Shown piece by piece: positions 9,759 to 20,004 of a stretch of DNA of 64,000 nucleotides (positions are counted from its first letter, which is position 1; each line of letters starts with the position of its first letter). The DNA is from Peromyscus leucopus (Eukaryota; Chordata; Mammalia; Rodentia; Cricetidae), in NCBI RefSeq assembly GCF_004664715.2, contig NC_051070.1:75624231-75688230 (forward strand), written 5' to 3'. The notes beneath the pieces are model-generated. The model was not told the origin of the DNA. It was given only the letters and a program-made list of their open reading frames with translations, and ran no database searches. Position numbers and translations under genes: made by a program.

Positions 9759-10151
9759 TGCTGTGGAATATTCCTTTACAGTGTGTGAATATATGTCACT
9801 GTAACTGGTTTAATAAAGAAGCTGACTGACAAATAGCTGAACAGAATAAGGTTAGGCAGGGAAGCCAGCCCAGGAGAATGTTGGGATGAAAAAGGGCAGA
9901 CAGAGCCTGGAGACATCAGCCAGCTGTCGAGGAAGCAGGACATGTAGAAAATGAAGTAACAAGCCATGAGCCATGTGGCAAAGCATAGATAAGAAATATG
10001 GGTTAATTTAAATGTAAGAGTTAACTAGTAACAAGCCTGAGGTATCAGCCAAGCATTTATAATTTATATTAAGTCTCCAGAGTTACTTATTTGGGAAGCA
10101 GTTGCTGGTTATTTGGGAACAGGTGGTCAGGACAAGAAAACTCTACCTACA
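9759..10151 (+). mobile_element. RMER17-like ERV solo LTR
   Basis: It starts TGCTGTGGAATATTCC and ends ACTCTACCTACA, with TTTAATAAAGAAGCTGACTG and a GGGTTAATTTAAATGTAAGAG block shared with other copies in the window. The flanks AAATCC/GAACCC are an imperfect 6-bp duplication. 'Ttatttgggaa' occurs twice near the 3' end, an internal stutter. Confidence 0.75.
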
Positions 10152-10222
10152 GAACCCTGGTTAGTTCTCCAGAAGGATCATAATAACTGGAAAACATGTT
10201 CTCAGAATTTGCTGATGAATGG

Positions 10223-12142
10223 TGTGCTATTAGTTTTGTGGGTTTTTATTTTGTTTTGTTTATTTGTTGCCAACCTGACACAAGCTAGGGTCATCTGGTA
10301 AGAGGAAACCTAATTGAGACCATATCTCCATCAGATTGGAGTGTTGGCAAGTCTATGGGGGGCAATTTCTTTATTAATAATTGATGTAGAGAGCCAAGCC
10401 CATTGTGAATGGTGCCATCCCTGGGCAGGTGGCCCTGGGATGCATATAAAGGCACACTGAGGAAGCCATGGAAAGCAAGCCACTAAGCAGTGTCCCTCCA
10501 TGGCCTTCAGTTCATGCCTCCAGGTTCCTGCCTTGAGCTTCTGTCCTGACTTCCCCTGGTGATGAAGCGTGATTGGGACACATAGGCCAAATAAATCCTT
10601 CCTTCCCAAGTTGATTTTGGTCAGAATGCTTTATCAGAACAATGAAAAGAAGGCTAGAATAGAAATTGGCACTAATAAGTGGTCTATTGCTGTGACAGAC
10701 CTGACTATTTTGTTTTGGGGGAGATTGTGAAGGCATTCATAACTTTGGAAGTAGTTCGAGATGGATGAGCTGCTGTTGTGGGCACATGGAAGACAGGAAT
10801 GTTGAGACAGGTGCAGACAATGGAATTGGTTTGTGACATTTCACAGGGAAGCAAAGACTATTAGAGCCATTCATGTGATAGATTTGAATTGAGAATCTCT
10901 GGTTCCTGGTCAGCTGGAGAATCAGCTATGATTAACAAGAGACCAGCACCATTAAGGTAAAATCTTTGCTTTACTGGGACCATTGATGCTAGTCACCCGG
11001 AGCCAAGAAATTGGTGGTGATTAAGAAGAAACCAGCATCATTTAGGAAAATCTTCTATGCATTATTTCCTCGAAATCAGAAAACTGAAGCTGTGGTCCAG
11101 AAGGTACCCCGTGCTGAAAGCTGAACTTGCTAATATGTAAGAGTAATGCTAGTTTTGGTGGCACAAAAGCCACAGTATTAAAGGAGTCACAGGGACCAAC
11201 TGAGGGTTGGCCCACTAAGAGGCCATTGGTAAAGGTGCGGTCCAATTGCAATGGAAACCACAGGATTGAAAGTGTCATGGAGAGAAGTTGAAGCTTGACT
11301 CCATGTAATGGGGCTGGAGTACCTAAAAAGAGGCCTGGAGGCCATTGGTGAAGGTGCAGCAGATTCACTAGGAGCATGGAATATCTGCCGTGGACAGAGG
11401 CAGGCATGGAGTGAGCCAGCCTGAGCCTGTGAGGAAAGCTGTGTTTCCTGTGGATGGGAAAGCTGAAGAAGTGGAAGAGCCCAGAAGACTGTGAGTCTCA
11501 GAAACTGCACAGAACATTTTACACTGTTGAATTTTGATTTTCCTTTAATCTGATTGTAATGGTTCCTTACTTTTCCCCTTTTGAAATAAAGTATGTAACT
11601 TATTTTAGATTTTTACAGGAGCCCACAGTGAAGAGACTTTGGATGTTTAAAGTGACACTGAACTTTTAAAGTGTTGGACATATTAGCAATTGTGGAACTT
11701 TTAAAGTTATACTGTTTTATATTGTGATCTTGGCATGAGATCTTGGGGACAAACACAAAAGGAAATATTATGGTTTAATTATGATGTGTTTGTGTATCAA
11801 GTTGACAGGCATTGAGAGTGCTGACTAGTGTTTTTTACCAACTTGATATTAGCTAGCATCATCTGGGAAGAGTGAACCTTAACTCAGAAAATGATCCCAT
11901 TCGATTGGCCTGTAAGCAAGCCTGTGCACTGTTTTCTTAATTAATGATTGACATGGAAGAGTCCAGCCCACTTTGGCAGTGTCATCCTTGGTCAAGTGGT
12001 CCTAGAATATATATATTGAAAAAGCCATAGAAAACAAGTCACTAAGTAGTGTCCCTCTGTGGCTCTGCTTCAGTTCCTGCCTTAACTTCCCTCAGTGAAG
12101 ACCTGTGACATGGTGTTTGTTACAGAAACAGAAAAGCGCAAG
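10223..12142 (+). mobile_element. ORR1-type MaLR element with two LTRs
   Basis: The 5' LTR is about 10223-10661 ('ccaacctgacacaagctagggtcatctgg ... ccaaataaatccttccttcccaagttg'). The internal part, about 10662-11828, starts 'aattggcactaataagtgg', as MaLR internal regions do. The 3' LTR is about 11829-12142. The two LTRs share order and wording but are clearly diverged, so the insertion is old. MaLR internal regions are usually non-coding and this one has no long frame. The 3' edge is approximate. Confidence 0.7.
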
Positions 12143-12144
12143 TG

Positions 12145-12635
12145 ATTTAAATGAACCAGACCCTCTCACATACTAGGCAAGTTTTCTACCCTCGGCCCCC
12201 TAAACTTTGTAGTTTGGGTGTGTTGTTCTTAAATTTTTAGAAACAGCATTCAAACTATGTTGGGCTCTCTTCTTAATCTCTGCAAACTGGAAACTTTAAA
12301 ATGATGTATATTGAGATGGGTCCTTGTTGTCTGGGTCTCAGATGGATGCTTCAAATGGATGATGGATGATTCAAGCTTCAAATGCATTTTCTTTTTTTTT
12401 TAATGCATTTTCTTTAGCACTCAAAATTCTGTTTTCATTTAGTTTGTCTAGGTCTACCCTCTCTGATCCCAGAGTCCCCCAGAATGCTTCTTTAAAAGAA
12501 GAACTGCAGCCCTCAAGCAGGAGAGATCCCCTAGATGTACCTGGTGGGAGATATTCATCCATGAAGACTTAGCTATCACCCAGCCCTGCGCTTCCTGACT
12601 ATTCCTGTGTCCTGAGGTGTAGATCAAAGCTTATT
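12145..12635. other. Single-copy DNA, nothing recognised
   Basis: Contains 'tcaaatg gatgatggatgattcaagcttcaaatgc' short repeats and a T-run near 12394. No gene seen. Confidence 0.35.
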
Positions 12636-12639
12636 GTGA

Positions 12640-13680
12640 AATTCTCTTTCAGGATTAAGTTTCTGCTCCTATCTGCCAAATCTGCTAAGTTTTATACTTT
12701 ATATATGCTAATACTTCCCAGATTCCCAAAATTTTCATCTATTTTCTTGTTTCTAATCTATATTTCTGTGTGTTTCTGCCTTTTTTATTCCTTTACTTGT
12801 TGTGGAATATTATTTTAAGATGTGCTACATTTGTTTATACTGCAGAACATTTGTGTAATGATGCAAAGATGTATTGCATTCTTTTATGTTGCCTTTGTTT
12901 AACTCTGTGAAGCTGTGTTACTGTGCCTGTCTAAAATACCTGGTGGTCTAATAAACAGCTGAATGGCCAATAGCCAGGCAGGAGAAAGGATCAGCGGGAC
13001 TGGCAGGCAGAGAGAATAAATGGAAGGAGCAAGAGGGATCAAGAAGTGAGAAAAGAAGGGGCCAGCCCTCCAGCCACATAGCCAGACAGAATAAGAAGGA
13101 AAGAAAAGATATACAGAAGTAGATAAAGGAAAAGGGCCAGAGGCAAAAGGTAGATGGGATAACTTTAGGAAAGTTGGCTAGAAACAAGCCAAGCTAAGGC
13201 CAGGCATTCATAAGAAAGAATAAGACTCTCTGTGTGTGATTTATTTGGGAGCTGGGTGGTGGGCCCCCAAAAGAGCAAAGAGCAAAAACAAACTACATTT
13301 ACTGCCACATAGGAAAGTCCTGGCAAGCGCCAGCATGAACACATTTTTAACCACTCCCACCATCTCCTCTAGGACTCCTATCCAGTGTGTGTTAGAGACT
13401 TTCAGTTTGTCTTGTACATTTTAACTATTTATTTGTGATTTTAAATACTTTCTTTATCTATGTTTTCCAGATGAATTACCAGCTCATTTGTTGTTCTTGT
13501 TTCATTACAGTCGTGATTAAATTGTGTTTACTGCATTTTACTTCAATGACTATTTTTAATTTTTGAAAATTTCTAACTAGTTTTTGCTATTTTCTAATTT
13601 ATCTTTTATTATAAGTAAAGGTTTAAAGTTTCTGTCACAATCTTATTAAAAGTTCCTCTCCTGTAGAACAAATTCACATT
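12640..13680 (-). mobile_element. Ancient L1 3' region, antisense, split by an LTR
   Basis: T-rich DNA with 'catctcctctaggactcctatccagtgtg...ctttcagtttgtcttgtacattttaac' resembles the antisense 3'UTR of old mammalian L1s. It is interrupted at 12798-13303 by an RMER17-like LTR and one copy of its target site. Identification is by eye only. Confidence 0.4.
12798..13297 (+). mobile_element. RMER17 (ERVK-type) solo LTR with 6-bp target duplication
   Basis: It starts TGTTGTGGAATATTATTTT, carries GGTCTAATAAACAGCTGAATGGCCAATAGC, and ends near GTGGGCCCCCAAAAG...AACTACA. TTTACT flanks it exactly (12792-12797 and 13298-13303). At 500 bp it is the longest of the related LTRs in the window and the one closest to RMER17 as I recall it. 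Confidence 0.8.
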
Positions 13681-13741
13681 AAAGACTCAGGAGTTGGCTC
13701 TCATAACAGGAGACTCTCTGTGCTCTAGAGTTTGGGTTTTC

Positions 13742-14112
13742 TGTGGGAGGCCAGCTCCCACTTTTTAAACGGATTCCTATGAGGAGGAGAGAGGGATAAG
13801 AAACGTTTAGATAGAAAGATAGCAAAGAGGAGAAAGACAGAAACACAGGATATCCTCGGGAGGACCTGGATTAAAACCCAAAGGTCCCTTCTGCCTCTTC
13901 AAAAGGACTTTTTATAACAATGCCAAGGGGTGGAGCAAAAGACACTTTGCTAGGTCAAAGCACACTGCACAGCCAAGTGTAGACCTTTCCAAACACCTAG
14001 CAACCACATCCATGGTCAAATCATCCCCTTATGCAGTCCTGCTGGGTAAAGCAAGCTCAGATTATTGGACCTTGAGTAAGTTCTCACCTGGAAACCCCTG
14101 TGGGTCTCTACA
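13742..14112 (-). mobile_element. ERVK-type solo LTR with 6-bp target duplication
   Basis: On the minus strand it runs TGTAGAGACCCACAGG to GGCCTCCCACA, 371 bp, with a TATA-like GTTATAAAAAG about 200 bp from its 5' end. GTTTTC flanks it exactly (13736-13741 and 14113-14118). Six-base duplications are typical of class II ERVs. Its sequence is unlike the RMER17-like family nearby; I cannot name the subfamily. Confidence 0.75.
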
Positions 14113-14118
14113 GTTTTC

Positions 14119-14767
14119 AAGTCCATCTTGGATATTTTTTTTCTCCTTTTATATCACCAGTCTTCTTTGAGTAGTGGCTTTATGAATGCAATTATTCCCA
14201 GATTTGGCCACAAGGCCAGTCTAGTTTTCTTGTTCTGATATTGGTTATATACGGATTTGCTGGGCCAACCAGCAGTTGACTTGGTTGCATTTGGGAGACT
14301 GAATCTGTGACTTTCCATCCCCTTGTTTGCCATTTGTCACCAGGAACAGTCTACAGTTTATATTCTCAGGAAGCTTCATTAACTCAAGTCTGTGGTTTGG
14401 GGTGCCTCACTATATATACCACAAGAGCCAAATTCCTGCCTGCCTCCATCCGAGTGTGAGAGAACACCTTGACTCTCTGCCCAACTCATGATTAGATCTA
14501 ATCTTAAGATGGTTTATCTTATTTCTGACCCTGGATATGTTATTTTTTGCTTTCTTCCTCTCTTCATCCTTAAACTTAGTCTTATGAAATTGCCAGTTTG
14601 TTGGCAAAATGGTCAACTACTGGGCATTTCATATGGTTCATACTAATAAGTCTAATTTTGCAATGTGCTTTGCACATGAAGACTTCAAAGAATAAAGCAT
14701 GGTGACATCTGGACTGGAGGTCTCTATAAACTCTAATCCTTTAAAATTATTTTTATTAATTCTTTGA
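14119..14767. other. Single-copy DNA, nothing recognised
   Basis: No supported feature. Confidence 0.35.
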
Positions 14768-14782
14768 GAATTTCTTGTAATT

Positions 14783-14984
14783 GCCGGGTGGTGGTGGTGG
14801 TGGCGGCGGCGGCGGCGGCAGCGGCGGCGGCACACGCCTTTAATCCCAGCGCTCGGGAGGCAGAAGCAGGCGGATCTTTGTGAGTTTGAGGCCAGCCTGG
14901 TCTCCAAAGCGAGTTCCAGGAAAGGCGCAAAGCTACACAGAGAAACCCTGTCTCAAAAAAAAAACAAAAACAAAAAAAAAAAAA
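14783..14984 (+). mobile_element. B1 SINE with expanded GGT/GGC tract
   Basis: A typical B1 ('cgcctttaatcccagcgctcgggaggcag ... cgcaaagctacacagagaaaccctgtctc' and an A/C tail). The usual GGCGGTGGTGGC near its start has grown to about 45 bp of GGT then GGC units (14787-14831). Flanking AGAATTTCTTGTAAT/AGAATTTCATACAAT (14768-14782, 14985-14999) is a diverged target duplication. Long Ala or His frames read here are artefacts. Confidence 0.9.
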
Positions 14985-14999
14985 AGAATTTCATACAAT

Positions 15000-15310
15000 A
15001 AATTTTCATCCTATTAACCCTCAAATCTTCTAAAACTACTCTCACCTCCCTACTTCCTTAAACTTGGTGTTAAAAGAAAAATAATCCTCAACTCCAATTT
15101 CTGCTGTCCATATACTCCTGGGTATAAGGAGCCATCTCTGGAGACCATCCAACCTACAAAGAGCCACACCCTTAAAGACAACTGACTACCTCTGTCCCCA
15201 ACAAGCCATCACTGTCCCCTGCTCCTCTGCTGGGGGAAGGGGCTCATGTACCTCTTCCCATTCTGTGCCAGAATGTTGACTGACTTGATCTCATGCAGGC
15301 AACCACAGTG
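15000..15310. other. Single-copy DNA, nothing recognised
   Basis: No supported feature. Confidence 0.35.
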
Positions 15311-15317
15311 CTGTATG

Positions 15318-15745
15318 TTGATGTAACCAACCGTCTTATTAAATAAGAAACACAGAAACAATGTAAAAGAGAAAGCCGAGAGGTCAGAGCTCAGAGCTAA
15401 AATCTCACCCTTCCTTCTGCTGTCCCAGCTTCGAGAAAAAGAGACCTACTTCCTGTCGGTTCGTTTTTTTTATAGTATGTTGTTCTGCCTTCTCATTGGT
15501 TGTAAACCCAAACACATGACTGCCTCGTCACTGTCTGAATGTACAGCCCCCTAGGTCTTAAAGGCATATGTCTCCAATGCTGGCTATATCCCTGAACACA
15601 CAGAGATCTTATGGGATTAAAGGCGTGTGCCACCACCGCCACACTCTTGCTATGGCTCTAATAGCTCTGACCCCCGGACAACTTTATTTATTAACATACA
15701 ATCAAAATAATATTTCAGTACAATTAGATTACCACCACAGCTGTA
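15318..15745 (+). mobile_element. RMER1-like composite repeat with B1-derived middle
   Basis: It contains 'ctcattggttgtaaacccaaacacatgac', 'acagccccctaggtcttaaaggc', a B1-like 'gggattaaaggcgtgtgccaccaccgcc', then 'acaactttatttattaacatacaatcaaaataat'. This order is what I recall for rodent RMER1. Ends are approximate. Confidence 0.55.
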
Positions 15746-15759
15746 GGTCCATGCATGCA

Positions 15760-17320
15760 GTGGTCCATGTCCAGATGACACTGTTTCACTCTGGTCTCCC
15801 CAGACCTCTAGTTCTTACAATCTCGCCACTTTCCTGATGGCCCCTGAACCTCAGGGAGGAATTCTAATCCTTCTTATCTCCAAAAGCAACTCACCCACTC
15901 ACCAACCAGCAAAACTACCACAGAGTGATGTACTAAAACCCATCATTAGCAATTCTCTGGTTTTAGAGCATGCGCCTGCCGGGAAGTGCCTTTCAGATGT
16001 TGGAAGGCAGCAAGGAGGTGGGAATGGAGGTGAGCACCGATAGATGTGGAATAGCTAAGAGCGAGCTTTGCGCCTGTCATCCTCCTCCATAATGAGCTTG
16101 CCGTCATCCAAAGTGCAATTCTGTAGTCTAAGAGCTATGATTGTTTTGTTTACATTTTTTCAGAAAACACACTTGGAAAGATGCATACCAAGAGGAAAAA
16201 AATACTATATTCATATTTCATTTTTATCATTAAAATCTTGATTTACAGCCATCATTAGCAACTATATGAACAGCCTAGCTGATACGATGATTAAAAAGCC
16301 ATGGGTAATGGAAACATCTAGAGAGTGTATTTGGGAAACTTGATTTTTATGAAAGACCAAGCAGGGAAAGCTGGAATAAAACCATTTTCAGAGAATCCAA
16401 GAGATCAGTCATTATCAAATGCAGTTCAACAGGCTCTGCTAAGATGCATCTAGTTTAGAAAGCAACGATATTTTCAGTCTTGAAAACTTCAGGATCTTTC
16501 ATTGCTGTCCCTGCCTATTACCCCAGGTCCTGGCACCCGCCGATTGCTAGTTTGCCCCAAACGTACATCCTTCATTTTTTTCTTAGTAATGTAATTTTTG
16601 CTCTTTAGCTGGGCAGGCTGTCATCAATTAAAAGGGTTTAGTTAGGGCGACCACATTGACTAAGTTTCGATCATGGAGTTCCATGTGACTTTGGGGGAAG
16701 ACTCTGTATGGGGAGAGCTGTACTCTTGACAGGACGTCCATCCAGTTGCCTGGAGAGAAGCAATGGTAACTGGAGTTCAGGAACCCAACTCAAAGCTCTA
16801 GGGAGGGTAGACTAGAGGGCTGCGAAAGATTCAGCACTCCTTGAAGACAGCCAGACGCTCCTGTCCTACTTAAGCTGCTGATTCTGTTACTTGGTCTCTT
16901 CGGTGCTGCCAAAGGGACCTGCAAGTGAGACCCACCCTAAAGAAGTCATGGATCATGACATCATAGGCTGAGTTGGCAATTAGCTCTAGCCCACCCCTCT
17001 GTATTGTCTCACAAAGTGGGAAGGCAGAGAGATTTGTCCTTCAATTCACTCCATTTCGGTTCCTGATGCTTGAGAAACAGTTGGGTTTCCTTCAAGAGGG
17101 TTGATCATACAGCGGTTTCCAACAGCTTTAGTCAGCAGACTTGAAAACTGTTGCTTTCATGTCATAACTATCTGGGCTCTCTAGTAAAAGATGTCTTTTC
17201 TTTTTAAATGTCACGCTCCCTCTGAATGAACAAACACTTTGAAAAGCCAAGCCTGTTGATTGTTGTGAGCTTGTATTGTGTGTTACCCACTACAAGTGTC
17301 CTTTTAGCATATTAACAACC
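15760..17320. other. Single-copy DNA; part may be conserved
   Basis: About 1.5 kb without recognised repeats. 16070-16480 has AT-rich words such as TTATCATTAAAATC and GATGATTAAAAAGCC. No exon seen. Confidence 0.3.
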
Positions 17321-17334
17321 ACAGCTTGTCTCCC

Positions 17335-17460
17335 CCACAATTTCATTGTGTCCTGGGATAAGTCTTTATTATCCTCATGGTAACACATATATTTATTAGC
17401 AATGTTTTTATTTAAAAGGAGAGGACTTTAACTCAAGTTCACCTAGTAAGAACATACAGT
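17335..17460 (-). mobile_element. Probable MIR fragment, antisense
   Basis: 'ggataagtctttattatcctcatgg ... aggagaggactttaactcaagttcacctagtaag' resembles antisense MIR. Confidence 0.4.
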
Positions 17461-17649
17461 ATTTGTTCTTGGACTGAAAAGACCATGGGATGTGGTGTTC
17501 TAGAAAAGGCTGAGACCAATGATGTCATCTGAAGTTTATTCTGTTGCTTTCCAAAGCTCTGCTCTCCTCCTTGGTGGCATAGTTTCTACATATGGTAAGC
17601 AGGATCATTTCCCAAAAAAAACCCAAGGACTTATTTTTATTTTTAATGG

Positions 17650-17832
17650 ACGGGTGACTGCCGACATGCAAGTATGTATATATATACTTCATGCATGCCT
17701 GGTACCAACAGAGGTCAGAAAAAGATGGCTGATCCCTATGGAACTGGAGTTTTAGACAGTTGTGAGCTGCCACATGGGTGCTGGGAATTGAACCCAAGTC
17801 CATTGGAAAAACAGCCCACTGGGTTGTCCTTA
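17650..17832 (-). mobile_element. B3-type SINE, antisense
   Basis: Words include 'agttgtgagctgccacatgggtgctgggaattgaacccaagtcc', the reverse complement of the B2/B3 middle and head. Confidence 0.75.
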
Positions 17833-17888
17833 ACTTCCTTGCCTCCTTGCTTTTAATGCTGCCATTCCTACCACAAAGTGTGAGTACA

Positions 17889-17889
17889 T

Positions 17890-17943
<54 letters not shown>

Positions 17944-17965
17944 ACACACGAACACACATGCACAC
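17889..17965. repeat. (CA)n microsatellite
   Basis: About 26 uninterrupted CA units to 17941, then interrupted ACACACGA/ACATGC units. Confidence 0.95.
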
Positions 17966-17969
17966 ACTT

Positions 17970-18920
17970 GTCATTTTTTTTTGGTTGTTGTTCTGCTAAA
18001 ACTTTCTTGATGTTTCAATTTAGAAGTGAATGGACCGGGAAGAGAGACTATGTAGAAAGTGGTGGGTGTTAAAGTTTTTGCTTTAGAAGAAGGTTGGATT
18101 TGGAAGTTTTCGGAAATTAGAGAAAGGAGTACAGTGAGCACTAACTCGGGAAGTCACCCTGGGAGGTCACATCTCCACGGGAAAGGACTATCAGCATAAA
18201 AAGGTGGTGGAGGTTGTCTGTCGCAAGGTTTAGTGTCTCCTGGCTTTCAGGTCTCAGTTAGGCAAGGTGTCGATGTGAGTCGTGGAGAGAGAGGAGACCA
18301 GAGCATAGCATGAACATAGGCAGGCCAAAAAGGGACAGGTGGTCAGTGACCCCACCGTAAACACCACGTTCAGCCTTGACCCAACAGATAGCAGTGGCCA
18401 AGCGTTCCTGGCATGGGAAGCAGTGGCAGTAGTTGGCAGGGCGGTCAGTGTGTCCGGAAGAAGTGACCGTATCTGTTTCCCATTGTGGGCTAGGGCTCCA
18501 CTCTGCAGCCATGGCTCCAGACGGCTCTCACCCTCGAAAGAACAAGTCCCAGTAAAAGCCAAGGGAGCTCTCCAGACCTCAAAGAAATGGCTTAGCATTT
18601 AAAGAAAAACTTCACACTGAAGGGCAATGGGGGCGGGCAGTGCGGGCACAAATAAAGAAACAAGGACAATAATTATACAAGTAAATAAAGACTAGGCAGT
18701 TGGTCATGGTTTTGTTCTAAGGCTCGCAGATGCCAGATGAATCCCAGATTCCAGAGAAGTTTGTAGGGCTGCTAACCCATCGCTACCTGAGACAGCAATG
18801 GTGGAGAAACATGGGGCTGAGTTTTCTAGTAGAGGGCATCAGGTGTGAGAGGAGAGCCTTGGAATAAAAAGAAAAAGAGAAAAATGACCCACTCTGCTCA
18901 TGCATGCATACTTGCTGCTC
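17970..18920. other. Single-copy DNA, nothing recognised
   Basis: Several overlapping frames near 18254-18602 on both strands, none with a recognisable family signature; they look like chance frames in GC-richer DNA. Confidence 0.35.
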
Positions 18921-18925
18921 CGCCA

Positions 18926-19714
18926 CAGTTCGTGAGAGGTTCCAAGAAGCAAGCACACCACTAGATGCTGTCTGCGTGAGTGCCTGCCTCTTGGCGTCTC
19001 CCTCAGGAACAGACTCAAGTATGCACTGCTAAGAGACGAGATGAAGAAGAGTTCCACATCAGAACTGATGTGGCCTACCCAGCGGGCTTCACGAATGTCA
19101 CCACCATCAACAAAAGTGGCAAGAACTTCTGCTTGGTCTGTGACACCAAGGGACACCTCACCATGTACCACATCACCCCCAAGGAGGCCAAAAACAACCT
19201 ATGCAAGATAAGGTTGGTTGTCGTGGGTACCAAAGGCATCCTGCATCTCATAATGTATGACACACACACCATCCACTACCCCAACCCACTCATCAAGGTT
19301 AAAGGCATCATGCTGATCTGGCTGGACACCACCAATATTGCTAATGTCATCTAATTCAACACAGGCAACCTGTGTGTGGTGACCAGAGGCACCAATTTGG
19401 GGTGCATCGAGGCCATCACCAACCCAGAGTGCCACCTGGTCTCATTTGACATGGTCCACGTGAAGGATGCCAACAGCAATGATTTGCCGCCCTCCTCTCC
19501 TGCATCTTTGTGATCCACAAAGGCAACAAGCCATGGATTTCTCTTCCACAAAGAAAAGAAATCTGCTGGGCGGTGGTGGCGCACGCCTTTAATCCCAGCA
19601 CTTGGGAGGCAGAGGCAGGCGGATCTCTGTGAGTTCGAGGCCAGCCTGGGCTACCAAGTGAGTTCCAGGAAAGGTGCAAAGCTACACAGAGAAACCCTGT
19701 CTCGAAAAACCAAA

Positions 19715-19745
<31 letters not shown>

Positions 19746-19823
19746 TCTATGTCACCTAAGGGAAAGACAGAAGACTGGCAGCCAAGCAGAGGGGGTGAAA
19801 TAGACTCTGAGAGACGTGTGGGT
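18926..19823 (+). pseudogene. Rps4x: Processed RPS4X (ribosomal protein eS4) pseudogene, split by a B1
   Basis: A broken, intronless copy of small-subunit ribosomal protein eS4. Recognisable stretches are, in order: the Lys-rich start region ('ccaagaagca', about 18940); CLPL...LRNRLKYAL (about 18983-19043); RTDVAYPAGF (19060-19089); DTKGHL and [55 protein letters not shown]; and LAAKQ next to the C-terminus (about 19775). Breaks: roughly 60 nt missing after the start region, two small deletions near 19050, a TAA at 19352-19354, a one-base frameshift near 19490, and a B1 inserted at 19565. Homology runs just past the stop into the 3'UTR. The absence of introns and ubiquity of ribosomal retrocopies support a processed copy. 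It cannot make a full protein. Confidence 0.9.
19565..19734 (+). mobile_element. B1 SINE inserted in the RPS4X pseudogene, 14-bp target duplication
   Basis: It starts GCTGGGCGGTGGTGGCGCAC and ends CCCTGTCTCGAAAAACC plus an A-tail. AAGAAAAGAAATCT occurs exactly at 19551-19564 and 19735-19748. The insertion is younger than the retrocopy. Confidence 0.95.
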
Positions 19824-19892
19824 AGTGGTGGTGGTCTCTTTGTTTATACTGCAGGTTAAGCAGCTTGTTGAATTTTAAAATGAAGCGAACTT

Positions 19893-19893
19893 G

Positions 19894-19933
<40 letters not shown>

Positions 19934-20001
19934 GGAAAGAAAGGTAAGTAGATAGATGGATGGATGGATGGATGGATGGATGGATGGATGGATGGATGGA
20001 T
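19893..20001. repeat. Compound microsatellite (GAAA)n-(GA)n-(GATG)n
   Basis: GAAA units to about 19917, GA units to about 19933, then after a short gap GATG/GGAT units from about 19954 to 20001. Confidence 0.95.
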
Positions 20002-20004
20002 GTC

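Noticed and set aside
14638..14930. Frames with poly-Ala, poly-His or poly-Arg
   Set aside because: Translations of the expanded GGT/GGC tract in a B1.
17525..17999. Cys/Val- or Thr/His-repeat frames
   Set aside because: Translations of a (CA)n microsatellite; same for 23411-23635, 39542-39902, 49661-50069, 53340-53585 and 54069-54356.
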